DNA from: Anoplopoma fimbria
Taxonomy: Eukaryota; Chordata; Actinopteri; Perciformes; Anoplopomatidae
DNA length: 64,000 bases
NCBI RefSeq assembly: GCF_027596085.1
Contig: NC_072472.1
Span: 14,845,471-14,909,470, forward strand
Reading direction: 5' to 3'
In this document: in pieces, positions 21,227 through 46,006 of the stretch
Layout of the letters: every line of letters begins with the position of its first letter
Numbering within the stretch: the first letter of the stretch is position 1
Notes under the pieces: generated by a model
Seen by the model: the letters and a program-made list of their open reading frames with translations, nothing else
The model's database searches: none
Told to the model about the DNA's origin: nothing
Translations under genes and position numbers: made by a program

Positions 21227-23324
21227 GAGAGGACAGACAAGACAGGAAAGCCCCCAAAAGAAGAAGAAGAAGAGGAAGAAGAAGGGATGTGGGAAAGAGT
21301 GGCACAGCAAAAGAGTCAGGGGCTCCACACTGCCCGTCATTGTGAACATAAAGATACAGAGTCACTGTTTGTGGAAGGAGTGGCACGCCATGGAACAAAT
21401 AACTTATTCAGTTTGTGGTTGTGGCAGCCGTAGTCCACAGTTATGACTGTCAGCGCTCCTCTCTGTGGCCCCGAGGACTTGTACTGTACGTCCTCCTCCC
21501 TGAATTCATTCAGACCAACGCCAGCAGGAGCGTGTGTGTAGGGCCGGCCTGTGAGGTTGGAGGAGGGTGGTGGTCCACTTTGTGGTACTGATAGGTTGAA
21601 TGATGGCTTTTTTTTTGTTGCTAAAGATCAACTTTTTTGGCAACGTACACTACACGGCGAGCAAGTTGACATTGGCATTTAGTAGTCTGAGTCTGAAGAA
21701 ACATTACACAGCAAATAAATCAAATCAGATCCGGCACGCATCCTATCGGACACTGTATATGCGTGTCTTTCACATCACTTCTTATATAACATTAGCAATT
21801 AGCTCATATCATCCCCGGGGTCTAAGTAAAGCCTCACCAAGGCGTTCTGGCCTTGTTTCCTTGTGGCCAACCATTTTACTGCAAAAATCCTGTTTCCCTC
21901 ATAGACCACCATTACAAATTTCTGTTTACAACATACTGACAACCGGACCCTTTGAGTGGCACTAAAAGTCAATATTTTACTCTTTTGTTTAATGAATTTT
22001 AATATTTGTAAAACTGTTTAAACCCTTACGCTAGCATGACATTGTGGATTGAGGCACTTAGGAGGAAGTAAACCAGGAAGACGCAAAACCTTATCGCACT
22101 TGAGCCGTATGCACTAGTGAGCAACTGGCAAAAAGCGTCTCAAGGTGTGTGGCACCAGCCAAGTTTAAGTGCCAATGAACATTGCCTTTTAATTAAACAA
22201 ACTTAATTATTTACAAAAGATAAGCATGGGGTGTGGAGGTCGGCTGCATATGTAGAGTAAAGCAGCAAAAGGTCAAACTAACTAAATACTGGAGATTTGG
22301 TGACACACGAGAGAGCCTGCTGGCTTCAAGAGGAGGTACCACCACATTTGGCTAACGAGCCTCAGCTTTGCCTGCAGAATCCTGAAAGAGGAGAGAGATC
22401 ATTGGAACTAATGAGTGCCATTTTGTATTCCAGTAATCAGTGACAGGACTCACTAAACTAACACTTGATTGTAGAAGATTAATTAGACCTTGCTTTAAAA
22501 AAAGAAAAAAAAGAGAAGAAAAAAAGGAGTAGTAGATTTGACTATGGATTTGTTTGTCAGTGAGTCACAAGTCAGAACAGGCCTCTGCATGCTGACTCAT
22601 ACTGACATTTGTCATGTCACGAGGAAAATGTTATAAGTGTTTTATTTCCCGTGTACAACCCATGTATTTTTCATATTGATCACAGGTATATGTGTAAATA
22701 GAAACGACTCTGGTTCTCTCAGGGGGATTCTGAAGTCAAATCCAAACTAAGTGTGTGACAAACAGATTGTCCCTGCAGCGATGTCTGTAAAATGTTCATA
22801 AGTACTGTTGACCTCCCCCAACCCCCCCCCACCCCACCCCCCCCCCACTGTGCACAGTCTACTGGCCGTGGGACACTCAAATACCTGAGATTATTCTGGT
22901 TCTCCTTACTGGAGGAATGTACAGCATGTGTTACTCATCGTCATCCAGATGAAGTGGAGCGTGTCCTCAATATCTCAAGATCACCACAAGATTAAATTCT
23001 TTGCGGGCAAGAAAAGCGCAGACCTGCTATAGCTTTTGGTTTGGTCAAATTTGTGTTTTAGCAAATAACAGGGTCAGATTTTACCGTTAAGCAACTTCCT
23101 GGGGCCCCAAACTAAAAGGGCCTCTAATGGCTATAGATTTATTATGATATTTAGATATAAAAATGATTGATTTATGCTGTTATACTAACTCATTGTAGCC
23201 CAAAATAAGTTACAAAAGACCCTCAAAGCCCTTGCAACTCAACTGTGTACTACTCACTGTGTACTTCTACTTCAGAGGACAACTTTGTTGTACTACATTT
23301 ACCTCACAGAGAAATTTTACTGGT
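18552..23324. other. Intergenic, no gene seen
   Basis: The stretch begins with a short TA run. It holds a GA/G-rich patch near 21194-21230 followed by an AAG-rich patch near 21255-21290. A C-rich patch occurs at 22814-22849. Several reading frames of 60-170 codons occur, but they overlap these simple patches or lack recognisable domains and splice context. I support no gene here. Confidence 0.45.
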
Positions 23325-23440
23325 TAGGTTGCAGATTAGTTTAGTGTGTTAGAATACTAACATTCGCTAGTTAGCATAGCACCAAGTACAGCTGATGGAT
23401 GTCATTAGTTTTACAGGTATTTGGTCTTAAACTGGCTAAT
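23325..23440. repeat. Dispersed fish repeat (GTTAGCATGCTAAC type), fragment
   Basis: The order TTAGTGTGTTAG...CTAACATTCGCTAG...TTAGCATAGCACCAAGTACAGCTGATGG...TATTTGGTCTTA matches the arrangement at 35985-36150 and 60980-61520. It is a diverged copy of an interspersed repeat. Confidence 0.6.
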
Positions 23441-24793
23441 AATTATACATATAGTGGCTTTAATTTAGACACAGTTCAATGTATATGTATTTATTATCTT
23501 TTCTAACGTCTTAATTTTAATTTCAGTTTTACCGTAATTTACAGATTAAGCAGCTAGAACCTAGCTATGCTATTCTACTAGCCACAAGTAGCTTTTCTAT
23601 TGTTTCACATTTAAACTTGCAACTTAGTCGGACTCATGCAAAGTGCGTTTTGGCCTACTTACAGGCTTCAACATGTAGAGAACAGGTGTAGCTACATGTT
23701 TACTCTCTGGTGAACACCAGAACATTCACTCTATTAATAAAGACTTCAAAACTAATAGTTCTCATGATTTCTGAAAGGATTCCAAGATCTCTGCTTTCAT
23801 GCAGAGGATGTCTACTCCTCTTCATCGTCTCTCACTCGTGCTTTTGTAACCACGGTAACTGGGAAAAAAAAGAAAGAAAGAAAGAAAGAGACAGGCCTGG
23901 GATTTTGCACATCATAATAAGAGTATATCTAAGATTTTTCTCTCGCTGGCACTGTGTAACGTGCAGAGGCAGAGCTGAGCAGCTGATGCGTGTATCCCTC
24001 CTGGTAATCGGAGGCATGATCTTGTGTGCGTCTCCCCAGTCGTTCTTACATATCCGCTCATTTCACCCACTTACTCACAGCTGATCGAACAATCTGTGGC
24101 TCGACTGCACCCACTTACTGTACGTGTGTGCCTGGCTGCAGGCCACCTCATACCCACGCTACCGGAGCAGGGAGTTTATAGGGGAAGTTAAAACAATCTC
24201 TTCTTCTCCTTCTGCAGGAATGTGATGAACCTAAAGCAGCCGAAAAGGAAGGAGAAGGAGTCGCCATTTGGGCCTCTGAAAGCCGGCCGTTTGTCTCTCC
24301 AGGCTGTCTGGTTTCGAAATCTCTCACGCTCTCTGGCTGATTCCCAGAGCTCCCTCACACTTGGCTCCAAATGGCTGACACACAGCAGTTCTTCACTGGC
24401 AAGCTTTATGTTCCTATACACATGCTAAAGCTGCCAGCTGAAGAACTGCTCTGGTCAGCCCTGCCCCGGATGAGTCCAGAAGAGGAAGCGGATGGGGGTT
24501 GTTGAGAAGAAGACTGAGGAAGGAGGTGTTTCTCACGCTCAGACCGGCCAGATTTGAGCCAGCGGTGTTTATAAACACATGTAAGGTGTATCTGATTAAA
24601 GGCAATAGAGAATGTTTATTTTGTGTTCTTTTTCTTAAAAATACCCTGCTTACGCTATATGATGTTTTGGGTCTTACAATGAAGAACAAAATATTTCTCT
24701 GACTTTTGTGTTTTTTTTTGTTGTGGACAAAACTGCACAGTGTGAACAATAAAACTCTCACCAGCACTGAAGGCTCTCTTTTCCAAAAATAGC

Positions 24794-26476
<1,683 letters not shown>

Positions 26477-26770
26477 CGGGCGGCTGTGGCGGAGTGGAGA
26501 GCAAGGTAGTTCTCCAATCAGTCGGTGGTTCGATACCCGGCTTCGGCAGTCGATGTGTCCTTGGGCAAGACACTTAACCCCAAGTTGCTCCCGAAGGCTT
26601 GCCATCGGTGTGGACTGGATGATGAATGTTAGTTAGAGTCTGATGGTGGCACCTTGCATGGTAGCCTGTCATCAGTGTGTGAATGGGTGAATGATATGTA
26701 ATATACTACTGATTGTAAGTCGCTTTGGATAAAAGCGTCTGCTAAATGACTGTAATGTAATGTAATGTAA
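26477..26770 (+). mobile_element. tRNA-derived SINE, copy A
   Basis: The 5' head is tRNA-like, with an A-box region GGCGGAGTGG and the B box GGTTCGATACC. A body with TGTCCTTGGGCAAGACACTT follows, then the tail GTAAGTCGCTTTGGATAAAAG and TAATG repeats. A possible target duplication TGTTTT flanks it (26471-26476 and 26771-26776). It is nearly the same as copy B at 34233-34535. Confidence 0.9.
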
Positions 26771-27310
26771 TGTTTTGAGAGACTTGACGTCCTCTCCATC
26801 TCTCTCTCTCCGTCGCACGGTGCGGTGTCCTCCATGCGGATCCAGTTGATGCCCCCGGTGCGTAAATGGAAAGCTTTTACGCACCGCTCGTGTTCACTTC
26901 TAAAGGGGTTTAATTGCCGTTTCTGCATTGTCACACGCCTCTCCTGATACATAAGTAGGCCTCCGACGCCGGGTCTGTGCTGTGGAGATGTAAGGGATGC
27001 GGTAATACCTCACTACATAATAGAGGAGGGGTAAAAGGCGAGGAGTGCGTCCGGACGCTCAACGCCAACTAAACGCGAGAGGGACTCAGACATCAATAAC
27101 ATCTCCCTCATCAATAAGAATGTTTGATGGAGTTAGACTACTTAATTAAATAGGTTGCCTTGAAGGTATTGGGCTCTCTGAATTGAATATATTTAATCTA
27201 ATGACCCCCTATGGAGAACATCTGAAGGACTGCTCTTCAGCATCTCCATCCACAGGGAAGCGGCTCGCTCAGACAGACAGTAGGTCTTGGAGATCTCGTA
27301 TCTTTCAGTG

Positions 27311-28132
27311 ATGGCTATCAACACGGATGCTGCCTTTGGGAAAAGCGCGCTCGGCGAGAGGGACGTTTCCAATCCCACCGATTTCCAGGACACCGAGAAG
27401 CTGCTGAGCGCTGCGACCACCGAGCCCACCGGGCAGAGCAACGTCAAGCCGTCCGACTCCTTCTCCCTCAACATCAGAGGGAGCGTCCGGTCCCTGGATG
27501 CGGAACAGAACGGACACAGATCGCCGTTGAAGTCGGGTTCCATCGGGTACCTGTCGACCCCACCCAGATCCCTGTCCCGGCTCAGCCTGGGCCCGCTGCC
27601 CTCCCCGGTGCCGCCCGGCTCCGTGCCGCCGAGTTACCTCTGGCTCGCCGTGCTGTCCTGCTTCTGCCCCGCCGTGCCGCTCAACATATGTGCCTTGTGG
27701 TATGCGAATGTGGTGAGTGTTACATTAATATACAGCTTTCATTTTGTTCAAAACAATGCAGAGTATTATTATTATTATCTGTCTGTCTGTGCTTTAGATG
27801 CTTGAGTTCATTCTAAATGCAGTTGTCAACTTTTCTAACAGGTGTTTTTGCTGCTGTTGCGATTAAATAATTAATTGTTGATCACCTCCTTCCTTTTCCT
27901 TTCCCATCAGTCGAGGTCTGTTCTCCATACAGGAGACATTGAAGGAGCAAGGAAGTACGGGCGTCTGTCTATGCTGCTCAGCTGTCTGGCGATGTTGCTG
28001 GGTGTGGCTGTCATCATCTTCATAGTGCTTACAATAGGTAGGGAAGAAATACATAAATCAAACCCAGTCAAAGTGTAAAAGGTGTGTATCTGAATGTCTT
28101 TTTTTCTCTGCCTCTCAGAGATCCAGAAGTGA
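27311..28132 (+). CDS. trarg1: Trafficking regulator of GLUT4 1 (dispanin/CD225 family)
   Basis: TRARG1 (formerly TUSC5) is known in mammals as a membrane protein of fat and muscle that promotes insulin-dependent GLUT4 vesicle recycling. Exons 27311-27712, 27911-28037 and 28119-28132 join in frame (402 + 127 + 14 nt) to 180 residues. The N-terminal 105 residues are Ser/Pro-rich and probably cytosolic, and carry the TRARG1-like patch SLDAEQNGH at 61-69. The CD225 region follows: hydrophobic segment about 109-131 with the CFCP motif, a loop with HTGDIEGARKYGR, and a second membrane segment about 155-176 near the C terminus. The start ATG has G at -3 and G at +4; a TTG-initiated extension upstream is not needed. 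An AATAAA at 29053 fits a 3' UTR of about 0.9 kb. Other dispanins such as TMEM91 are less likely because of the SLDAEQNGH patch. The fish duplicate (a or b) cannot be told. Confidence 0.88.
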
Positions 28133-29052
28133 AACGTGGGATGGGAAGGAGTGACATTTCACTTCTGAAATTTGCACAGAGGAGAGGTGGAGGAACATCG
28201 TTTTGAGGATGAAAATAAGCACAAAAGCTGAAGAGACTCTAGTGTACAACTTATTGCTTTTACTGCTATGGACGAAAGAAAGAAGAAAAAAAAGGAAAGA
28301 AGTCGCAGGTGGTTTCTCTTTTTCACAGCAACACTCGTTTTCAATAAGCCCACAAACTCAGGAACAAAGGAAAGAAAAATGAAGGCTGTAGTGTTGGATC
28401 ATCAGACAGCACATGCTGAGGAAAAAGTGTAACTACTCATAGTCCAAACTATTGGTGCACTGAGGTACAAACCTGTCTGACACACAGACAACTGGATGGC
28501 TCTGTCATTTGTAAATTATAAAAAGACATCATTAGATAAATGGATTTCCTAAAGACCAAAAAGAAGATAGAACAATCGATTAAAAACAACAACACATATA
28601 GTAAGATTTGTAGGTGATGTGAAGATAAATCCTTAAACCCTCTTGTTGTCAGACAAAAACAAAAGGCATCAGTGCATCTCTAGTCTGTAATGCCGCCACT
28701 GCCTGCCCTGTTTCTCTTAAACCTATTGCATCAAAGTACTGACTGACTGTGGGAAGATGTATATACCGATTTCATACACTGTTTACATCAAGTTTAAATC
28801 CTCCTGTACGTATATTTGAACGACGCCCTGCTGCAGACGTAGTGTGATACCTTGCTTTGCGTGCTACTATGATAAACTGATTGGACTCTACTGAACTGCC
28901 TGGATCTCTAAATCTCATTACGTTTACATTATACTGCAAGATATGAATGGGGTTGTTCTCCCTGTATGCACTGTTCATGGCACTCTGATGTTGGTGTTTA
29001 TACATTTATACTGTATGACTGGTTTACTGTGCCATAGTTCTTGCATGTCGGA

Positions 29053-29058
29053 AATAAA
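29053..29058 (+). terminator. Candidate poly(A) signal of trarg1
   Basis: AATAAA about 920 bp after the trarg1 stop, with G/T-containing sequence downstream. It precedes the gosr1 3' end on the other strand by about 250 bp. Confidence 0.5.
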
Positions 29059-29313
29059 CTTGAATGAGCATGACAAACTTGACAGTGAGCCCATCACCTT
29101 TATTTTATTAGGCGCCGCTGATACTATATAAAGAAGTATGACATCAACATTTAACAAATTTCATAAAGATTTTATAAAGAGTTAACATTACAATAGGATA
29201 TAACCAGCAATATACAACTCCAAAGATGGACATGTTACATCATTAATCAGAAAATAAATAAACTCTCCAGTCAGTTCAATGGATTTCAATTAAGACTTTT
29301 TTAGTGATATATT

Positions 29314-29319
29314 TTTATT
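29314..29319 (-). terminator. Candidate poly(A) signal of gosr1
   Basis: Minus-strand AATAAA about 150 bp after the gosr1 stop. Together with the trarg1 signal it shows the two genes converging. Confidence 0.5.
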
Positions 29320-29467
29320 TTCAAAATAAAATTCTTTCTTAACTATTTAAACAGTTTTTTTTAAAGGAGAGTAAATTAGAATATTAACATATTTTTTAAA
29401 AACCTTGAGATACAATGAATATATTCTGTTCCTTTTTGAAGAAAGTAATGGTCAGTTGAACTGCGAA

Positions 29468-40080
<10,613 letters not shown>

Positions 40081-40095
40081 GTTTGTTGTTGACAT

Positions 40096-41383
40096 GTCAT
40101 CATCAGCCGTGAAGAAGAAACAACTGTCGCAAATTTACATTTGAGCCAGGAGCCCAACAAGTCCCATGGATGCGAAAAGAGAACGGCGCCCCCTGGTGGT
40201 TTCTGTCCGCAAGCGTGCAACTCAAGGAACCAAATCAATGACTCCCATCGAGCATGCCCACTCATTATCACCCAGAGTTAACATGTGAAACACGATAGCA
40301 GAGGACTAATAGGCTCATTGCTTAATGATTTAAACACACTCATCGCTAGACAAACGGATGGGAATTGTTTTCCCTGAGGTAGCTCCATGATAGTGAGTGT
40401 TCCTTTATATTAATAGCTGAAATACCTAGATAAAACACCCAATTACAAATTTCACAGTTGTGAGAGAAAAGAAGTATTATCAGTTTAATCTACAAGGAAT
40501 ATGTATGTATGTAAAGGTCATGTACAGTGCAAGAACTCTAACCAAAGAGGCTATTTTTCTGGATCTTATCCATCAATAGTTGGGATGTGGGATCTGAGAC
40601 TGGTATACATTTCCCAAATTATTTACAGACGTGGTTCACAACAGGACTCATTTCAATTTATCTTAGTTTTTGTGAAGCCTATTCGTCAATCTTGATTTGT
40701 TTCCCTTAAGTAGTTTAAGGGGCGTCTTTCTGACTTTTGAGTTGATTTAGTATTCAGTACACAAACAGTTTAACAAAGCAGGTCAAACCTACGCAAATGC
40801 ATTTTGTGTGGTGATTTAGAGCCTTGGTGTCAGGTTTTCCCCTTTCTCCTTAATTAACTTTAAGATGGTTAAATCATCTAATTTCAAATTGTTTGACATC
40901 TAACATATTTTGTATATTGTATATTCCAGCTCTTTCCTGAAGCATAATGATTTTTTTCTATAATAGTCAATCCAATGATGCCGGTTTTTTTTTATGGCTG
41001 TACCATTTAATCCAATAGGGATATTGCAGATCTCTTGTGCACAATTTTAGACTAATTTACCCCAACATCTGCCTGTCATATTTGATACATTTGGAAACAT
41101 TTTGACCTCAACTAATTCAAATTAAATTCTGTAGATTTGGACAACCCCATGACAGGTCTGTGGGGTTCAAAGAGATTAAATCTCAACCTTGACTTTTTGT
41201 CCATGGGATTCACCTTGTTAATTCATGTTTCATGGGTTGATTATTCTAATTTGAGCTTTGCTGCCTAGCATGGTGTCAAAGTAAGAGTATAGGAAGACAA
41301 GACTCAGATGTGATTCAGGCACATGTCACTCGTATTGTCAATCTCTCTGTTTCTTTGCTCGTTCTCTTTATTCATCATCACAG
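40096..41383. other. gosr1 5' flank and gosr1-cryba1 intergenic region
   Basis: The gosr1 5' UTR and promoter lie at the left end; a GGCGCCCCCTGGTGG block at about 40187 is the only GC-rich part and resembles a CTCF-type core. No other gene is supported up to the candidate acidic exon at 41384. Confidence 0.4.
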
Positions 41384-41502
41384 GTAGTCATGGAAATCAC
41401 AGTATTAGCAAAACTGGTGATGGTGTTGATGTAGAAGACAATGACGATGATGACGATGATGATGCCATCAATGGTGGAGATGAAAAAGAGCAAATACTTT
41501 GA
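41384..41502 (+). other. Candidate acidic terminal exon (unassigned)
   Basis: After a good acceptor (TCATCATCACAG) an open frame entered in phase 1 encodes SHGNHSISKTGDGVDVED, then a run of aspartates, then AINGGDEKEQIL and TGA. The SHGNHSISKTGDG part loosely resembles the Gly/Asn modules nested in gosr1, and the entry phase is the same. No upstream exon is identified, so this may be chance. Confidence 0.2.
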
Positions 41503-41823
41503 GGTGTTTTCACCGTTCTGCAACCAAACCCCAGCAGATGAGGCCTCTCTTTCACATTGATTCAGCTTTTTCTCTCATTTCTGTCATTCCTTTTTTCTGT
41601 CTTTCGTGCATCGTTCCTTTCTTTTGGGATGTTTCATTAAAAAATGCAAAAGTGCTGTGAACAACTGACACCAGTAAGCACCTGAAGTCCAGCCCAGGAT
41701 CCTGCTTTGATTGGCCGGACAGGGAGATGGAGGTTTGGGGCGAGAGGAAGAAGAGACGGAGGAAATGAAGTGCAGGAGGAGGGAGAGGAGGAAATAAGAA
41801 AGTATGGTGGGAGAGTTCCCCTC

Positions 41824-42913
41824 TTAGTGCTGGATCCTCCTGATGGACTGAATCTGGGGAGTCTGGGAGTGGGAGCCAAACTCACGGTAACACTTGAACT
41901 CTCCTCCGCGACAGTCACACTCCATGATGTACTGGTAGCCACGGTAGCCGGGGTACTGGTAGCACACAAAGCTGCAGAAATAAACAAGAACACACTCAAA
42001 TAATCATAGTTAAAATAGGTATGTATGTAGTTGAAGGCGCTCAAAGCAGATGTGTGTGAAGCTTTTACATCAAACATTGTGACGATGGACTTACGCTCCG
42101 CTCTGAATCTGCATGGATCCAACCTCGTTGTTCATCCAGCCCATGGCCTGCAGAGAGGGGTAGTCATCGCACAGCTCGAACTGACGACCTGTCATGTTCT
42201 CCATCTCAAAGATGGTCATCTTGGAATCCTTGTGGTTCTGTACAAATAAGGAGAAAGGAGGTTTAGCACAACTTGAAATGAGTTTTAGCCTAAAGTGAAC
42301 TAAGGGCTGTCAACTGGGCTGTATATTAAACCTACAGCACAGCAGATGGGCCTGAAGGAGATCATCCTCTCGATGCGGTAAGAGTTGCTGCCACTGTAGG
42401 CCTCAAAGCGAGGGTAGTCTCCCTTCTCCAGGACAAACTGCTGGCCGCAGAAGCTAGAGTGCTCATAGCCCACCCAGCTGCATGCAGAGAGTCAAAATAA
42501 TAAAGTCAGAAACCAAGGAAATATAAAATAAACACCCTTTCAGAATCTTAAAAAAATGGCTTAATTTTGTGTTTTGAATCAGCTCTAGCTTTTTAAAAAG
42601 GGGGGGTAAATGTCCCCTGGGTACGTACGCGCCACACTCAATCTTCAGGGAGCGGATGTTCTCCATCCCGCACTCCATGATGTTCTGGCAGCTGGCGGTG
42701 AACTCCATACGCCTGCCCTGGAAGTACTCCTGATCGTACACGGTGATCTGTAAAACACAAGAGACAACGAAAACGGGTGAATGAAGGTGGGTCTAACAAA
42801 TTAACACCAACAAATACTTGGAACGCCTGTGCTCATGGGTAATGCAGTGTTAAACGTGTACACCAAATGCTTACCTTCCAAGGGCCCATGGGCATGGGAT
42901 TTGTCTGAGCCAT
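41824..42913 (-). CDS. cryba1: Beta-crystallin A1
   Basis: This is a structural lens protein of the beta/gamma-crystallin family with four Greek-key motifs. Coding exons on the minus strand are 42913-42875, 42747-42629, 42477-42336, 42237-42095 and 41971-41824. They join in frame (591 nt) to 196 residues, close to the usual betaA1 length, with one Greek key per exon after the short N-terminal arm [13 protein letters not shown]. Diagnostic stretches are [60 protein letters not shown] and the C terminus [10 protein letters not shown]. Upstream of the ATG the exon is open in frame (TTEKKQDK) but has no ATG, and the first exon (ending 43330) has none either. Thus only the betaA1 start is available, unlike mammals, which also make betaA3. 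Expression is expected in lens. The fish paralogue (a, b or l) is unresolved. Confidence 0.94.
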
Positions 42914-43329
42914 TTTGTCTTGTTTTTTTTCAGTAGTACCTGTGGGAAAATACACAGACGGTCAGGCCCGCCGATGGAAGAAAATGTTTAAAAAACAAAC
43001 CTGTATAATAAATAACCATCTATTGTTTATTCTGTCTTCTGCTTGTATCTCTCTGTTTGCCATCTCGCACAATTAATTCCCAGGTTTCTCACATGAGTCT
43101 ATAGTCGAAGCCTATAACATCAAGCCTCCTATTTCCTTTCCTCGATTTGTTTCAAAAATGATTCCCTTATTATTATTTGCAGTAAAGGTGATAAAAAAAT
43201 CCACTCTGTCATCCTACAACCAATTTAGACTCCCCATTATTATTAGTTGACAGAGTGCATTAGAGACCCTTCCTACATCCTGTCCATAGATTGGGAAACT
43301 GTATTGTACTGTTAACTGGTTTGACCTAC

Positions 43330-43458
43330 CTAAACTGGTGAACTGTGTGTCGCGGGGTTCCACTGAATGGTCTGCAGAGACAGTGTGTGGGGATATTTAT
43401 ACACCCATGGGTGACAGGGGCTGGGGAGGGGGGAGGCACGCCTGGACTCATGTCAGCA
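43330..43458 (-). promoter_or_regulatory. cryba1 promoter and noncoding exon 1
   Basis: On the minus strand a TATAAATA box (43401-43394) is followed by a putative noncoding exon that ends at 43330 before the donor GTAGGT. A TGCTGAC half-site (43458-43452) lies about 50 bp upstream of the TATA box. Such a half-site fits the MARE elements bound by large Maf factors that drive crystallin genes; binding is inferred. The transcription start should be about 30 bp after the TATA box. Confidence 0.6.
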
Positions 43459-43519
43459 CTTTGCTTTGGACGCAATTGTTTCTTTGTGTGAGCCACAGAG
43501 GCGTTAACATACAGACACA

Positions 43520-44965
43520 CAGGGATTCATGCGAACACAAAGAGGGCACACGTACATACTGCTACGTGGTAAATATATATGTTTGGGCAAAAAAACTGGT
43601 AGTTTTCTCCACCAGAATGTAGATATAGATGTGATTTGATTTATTTTCCGTAAACATTTACACTCAGAGTATGTCTTTAAGGAATATTGTGATTTATCAA
43701 ATCATCGTCATATTAATGTTAGTCGAGAGAGGTCAATTCTTCAAAAGCAACTTTTCAGGCAAACTTGGAAATAATTGCACGACATTTATTGCAAAAACTC
43801 CAAATTAAAGCATATATTCTTAATAATCAATCAATTATAAGTAAGTAAAAGTCAAATCTTCTTTAAATTATTAGATTACTACATGGATTCAACCAATCCC
43901 ACGCTTGATACTATCAGGAATTAAGGAAAACATTTTTTTTTTTTTATTCTGGCTATTTTGTTTTTGTATCTGATTTTTATTGTATGACACAAGTGAGTTT
44001 ATCTCAGCACCCACAACTCTGACTGACTTACAGTGTCCCTACTCATTAATTTATGTGCAGTGTATCATCAATTTGTTTGTCAAGACTCAGATCAATTGTT
44101 TGTCTCCACCCTGTGTTGAGTCATTTGAAAATGCTTTTCAACAGTAATGGTAATCTAATTTCCTGAAATGTGAATATCGAGTTTCACGACTGCTGGAAGA
44201 AAGGATCAATGACATTAACGCAGGATTTGAAACAGGAAGATGGTGGCAGTGTTAGGAATCTAATCAGGCGCTTTTATGGATAATAACAAAGCAATACATG
44301 TTGGAGGGAAAGAGGGACAAGTTTGTTGGCAACAGAGTCAGAGCTCAGTAGAGTTTGAACTAAAATGGCAGGAGTCCATCATCAGAGTCTGACGGGTGTT
44401 CAGAGTATTAATCTTTTAATAAAAACACTCAGTCCCAACTGACTGAAAACTCTCCCAGTGGACAGCAGCAGATGACATGGTGCTGCTGTTTGTCCTGTTC
44501 TCACGTTTCGGTTAAATGTGAGTTTTGAATGAAGGTACCTGTTGCTATTTTTGGAAAACCTGCCCAAGTGAATAAATCAACAAGGATGGTTAGCAGGGGA
44601 AAACGGCACCGACTGAAAGGTCTCATTGGCGGGAGTGGCAGCTCTTTGGCATCGACTGCTGAGCTGTAATTGGAAGTAGCTCTTTCACGTAGCAGTGTGC
44701 ATAGATTATTATTACAAAGGGAGAAAGTTGAGGTAGATGGGATAAATTATTCTTCTCTAAATTTGTATTGAATTTTTTCCTGACATCTGAATCAAAAGCT
44801 GTGTTTTACATTATTTCACTGCATCCTTTATTGTGTGATTAAAGTAGAAAAGCATAGAGCGCACAAAACAGAGAGAGCCACTGGTGGGTACACCATCCTT
44901 TCTCCTCTAGCTGCACTGGACAATAAACATTTAGGAGGGGCTTACTGAGGTCAGCACATTGCCCA

Positions 44966-44967
<2 letters not shown>
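43520..44967. other. Intergenic, no gene seen
   Basis: AT-rich sequence upstream of cryba1 without recognisable exons. Confidence 0.45.

Positions 44968-45022
<55 letters not shown>
44968..45022. repeat. (TC)n microsatellite
   Basis: Perfect CT run abutting copy 1 of the 196-bp duplication. Confidence 0.95.
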
Positions 45023-45025
<3 letters not shown>

Positions 45026-45216
45026 GTTTCCAGCACCAACTTTAAATATAAAAGCTGGCGAAACGCAGTTAAAGCTGAATTTATCAATTTATATTTGGTA
45101 CATGAGGCTGCAGAATTTAACACATATTTTGGTAAACTTCAGGGAGCTGATTACAACACAAGCAGTGGTGGATCATTTACTTTACTGACCTACTTTAAAT
45201 GCAGCAATAACACACT
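45021..45216 (+). repeat. 196-bp direct duplication, copy 1
   Basis: From TCATTGTTTCCAGCACCAAC to GCAGCAATAACACACT it matches 46757-46952 at the same length, with two differences seen by eye (GGCGAAAC/GGCAAAAC and TATTTTGGTA/TATTTGGGTA). A GT microsatellite begins within 50 bp of the right end of each copy. Confidence 0.95.
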
Positions 45217-45226
45217 TCTGTGTGTC

Positions 45227-45230
<4 letters not shown>

Positions 45231-45323
<93 letters not shown>
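45231..45323. repeat. (TG)n microsatellite
   Basis: Perfect TG tract just right of duplication copy 1. Confidence 0.97.
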
Positions 45324-45325
<2 letters not shown>

Positions 45326-45885
45326 ATATAATTATCTGATTGTGTCTACAACACAGAGATATACATGTGGACATGTAATACTATCACAATAAGAATATTT
45401 TTGTGAGCACATTCTTTTTTCATTTGTGTGTGTGTGCCATAAATCTGTTTACACAGTCACAGTGTTGGGACACTTCTTAATGGACATGCTGTCCCCATAA
45501 CGTATATTATTACATTTTAGGGTCAAAATTAGTTTTACAGTTATGTTAAGCGTAAGGTTAGGGTAAGAGTAGGGATTAGGCTGGTAGTGGATATGGTCAG
45601 AGTAAGTCTCCAGGAAATGAATATAAATCCATGTAATGTCCCCAAAAGTCATGAAAACATGACTGTGTGTGTATGTGTGTGCGTGAGTGTGTGTATGTGT
45701 CGTGTGTGTGTTTCTGCTGATGATAGCAGCAGCAGCTCAGACGTGACAAAAGGACAAGCTAACTCAGCAGACTGATGTGACGAGCACACAGTGACCATAA
45801 AGCCGACTCTCAGTGCACACAGACATCCACATAACAAAACCTCAGTTTCTTCTATACATGTTTAACAGACAACATTGCAGCACAT

Positions 45886-46006
<121 letters not shown>

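Noticed and set aside
20874..21398. 174-codon minus-strand frame rich in Ser, Leu and Pro
   Set aside because: It runs through GA-, G- and AAG-rich patches, has no recognisable domain, and competes with equally long frames in other phases.
24222..24428. Exon-like frame after TTCTGCAG
   Set aside because: The frame lacks a donor in a sensible position and shows no family resemblance; the antisense frame is equally long.
26490..26560. tRNA-like sequence at the SINE heads (also near 34240)
   Set aside because: The B box is good, but the acceptor and anticodon stems do not form a proper cloverleaf and the SINE body follows directly. These are retroposon promoters, not tRNA genes.
27193..27543. 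116-codon minus-strand frame opposite trarg1 exon 1
   Set aside because: It is the antisense shadow of a GC-rich coding exon and has no splice or domain support.
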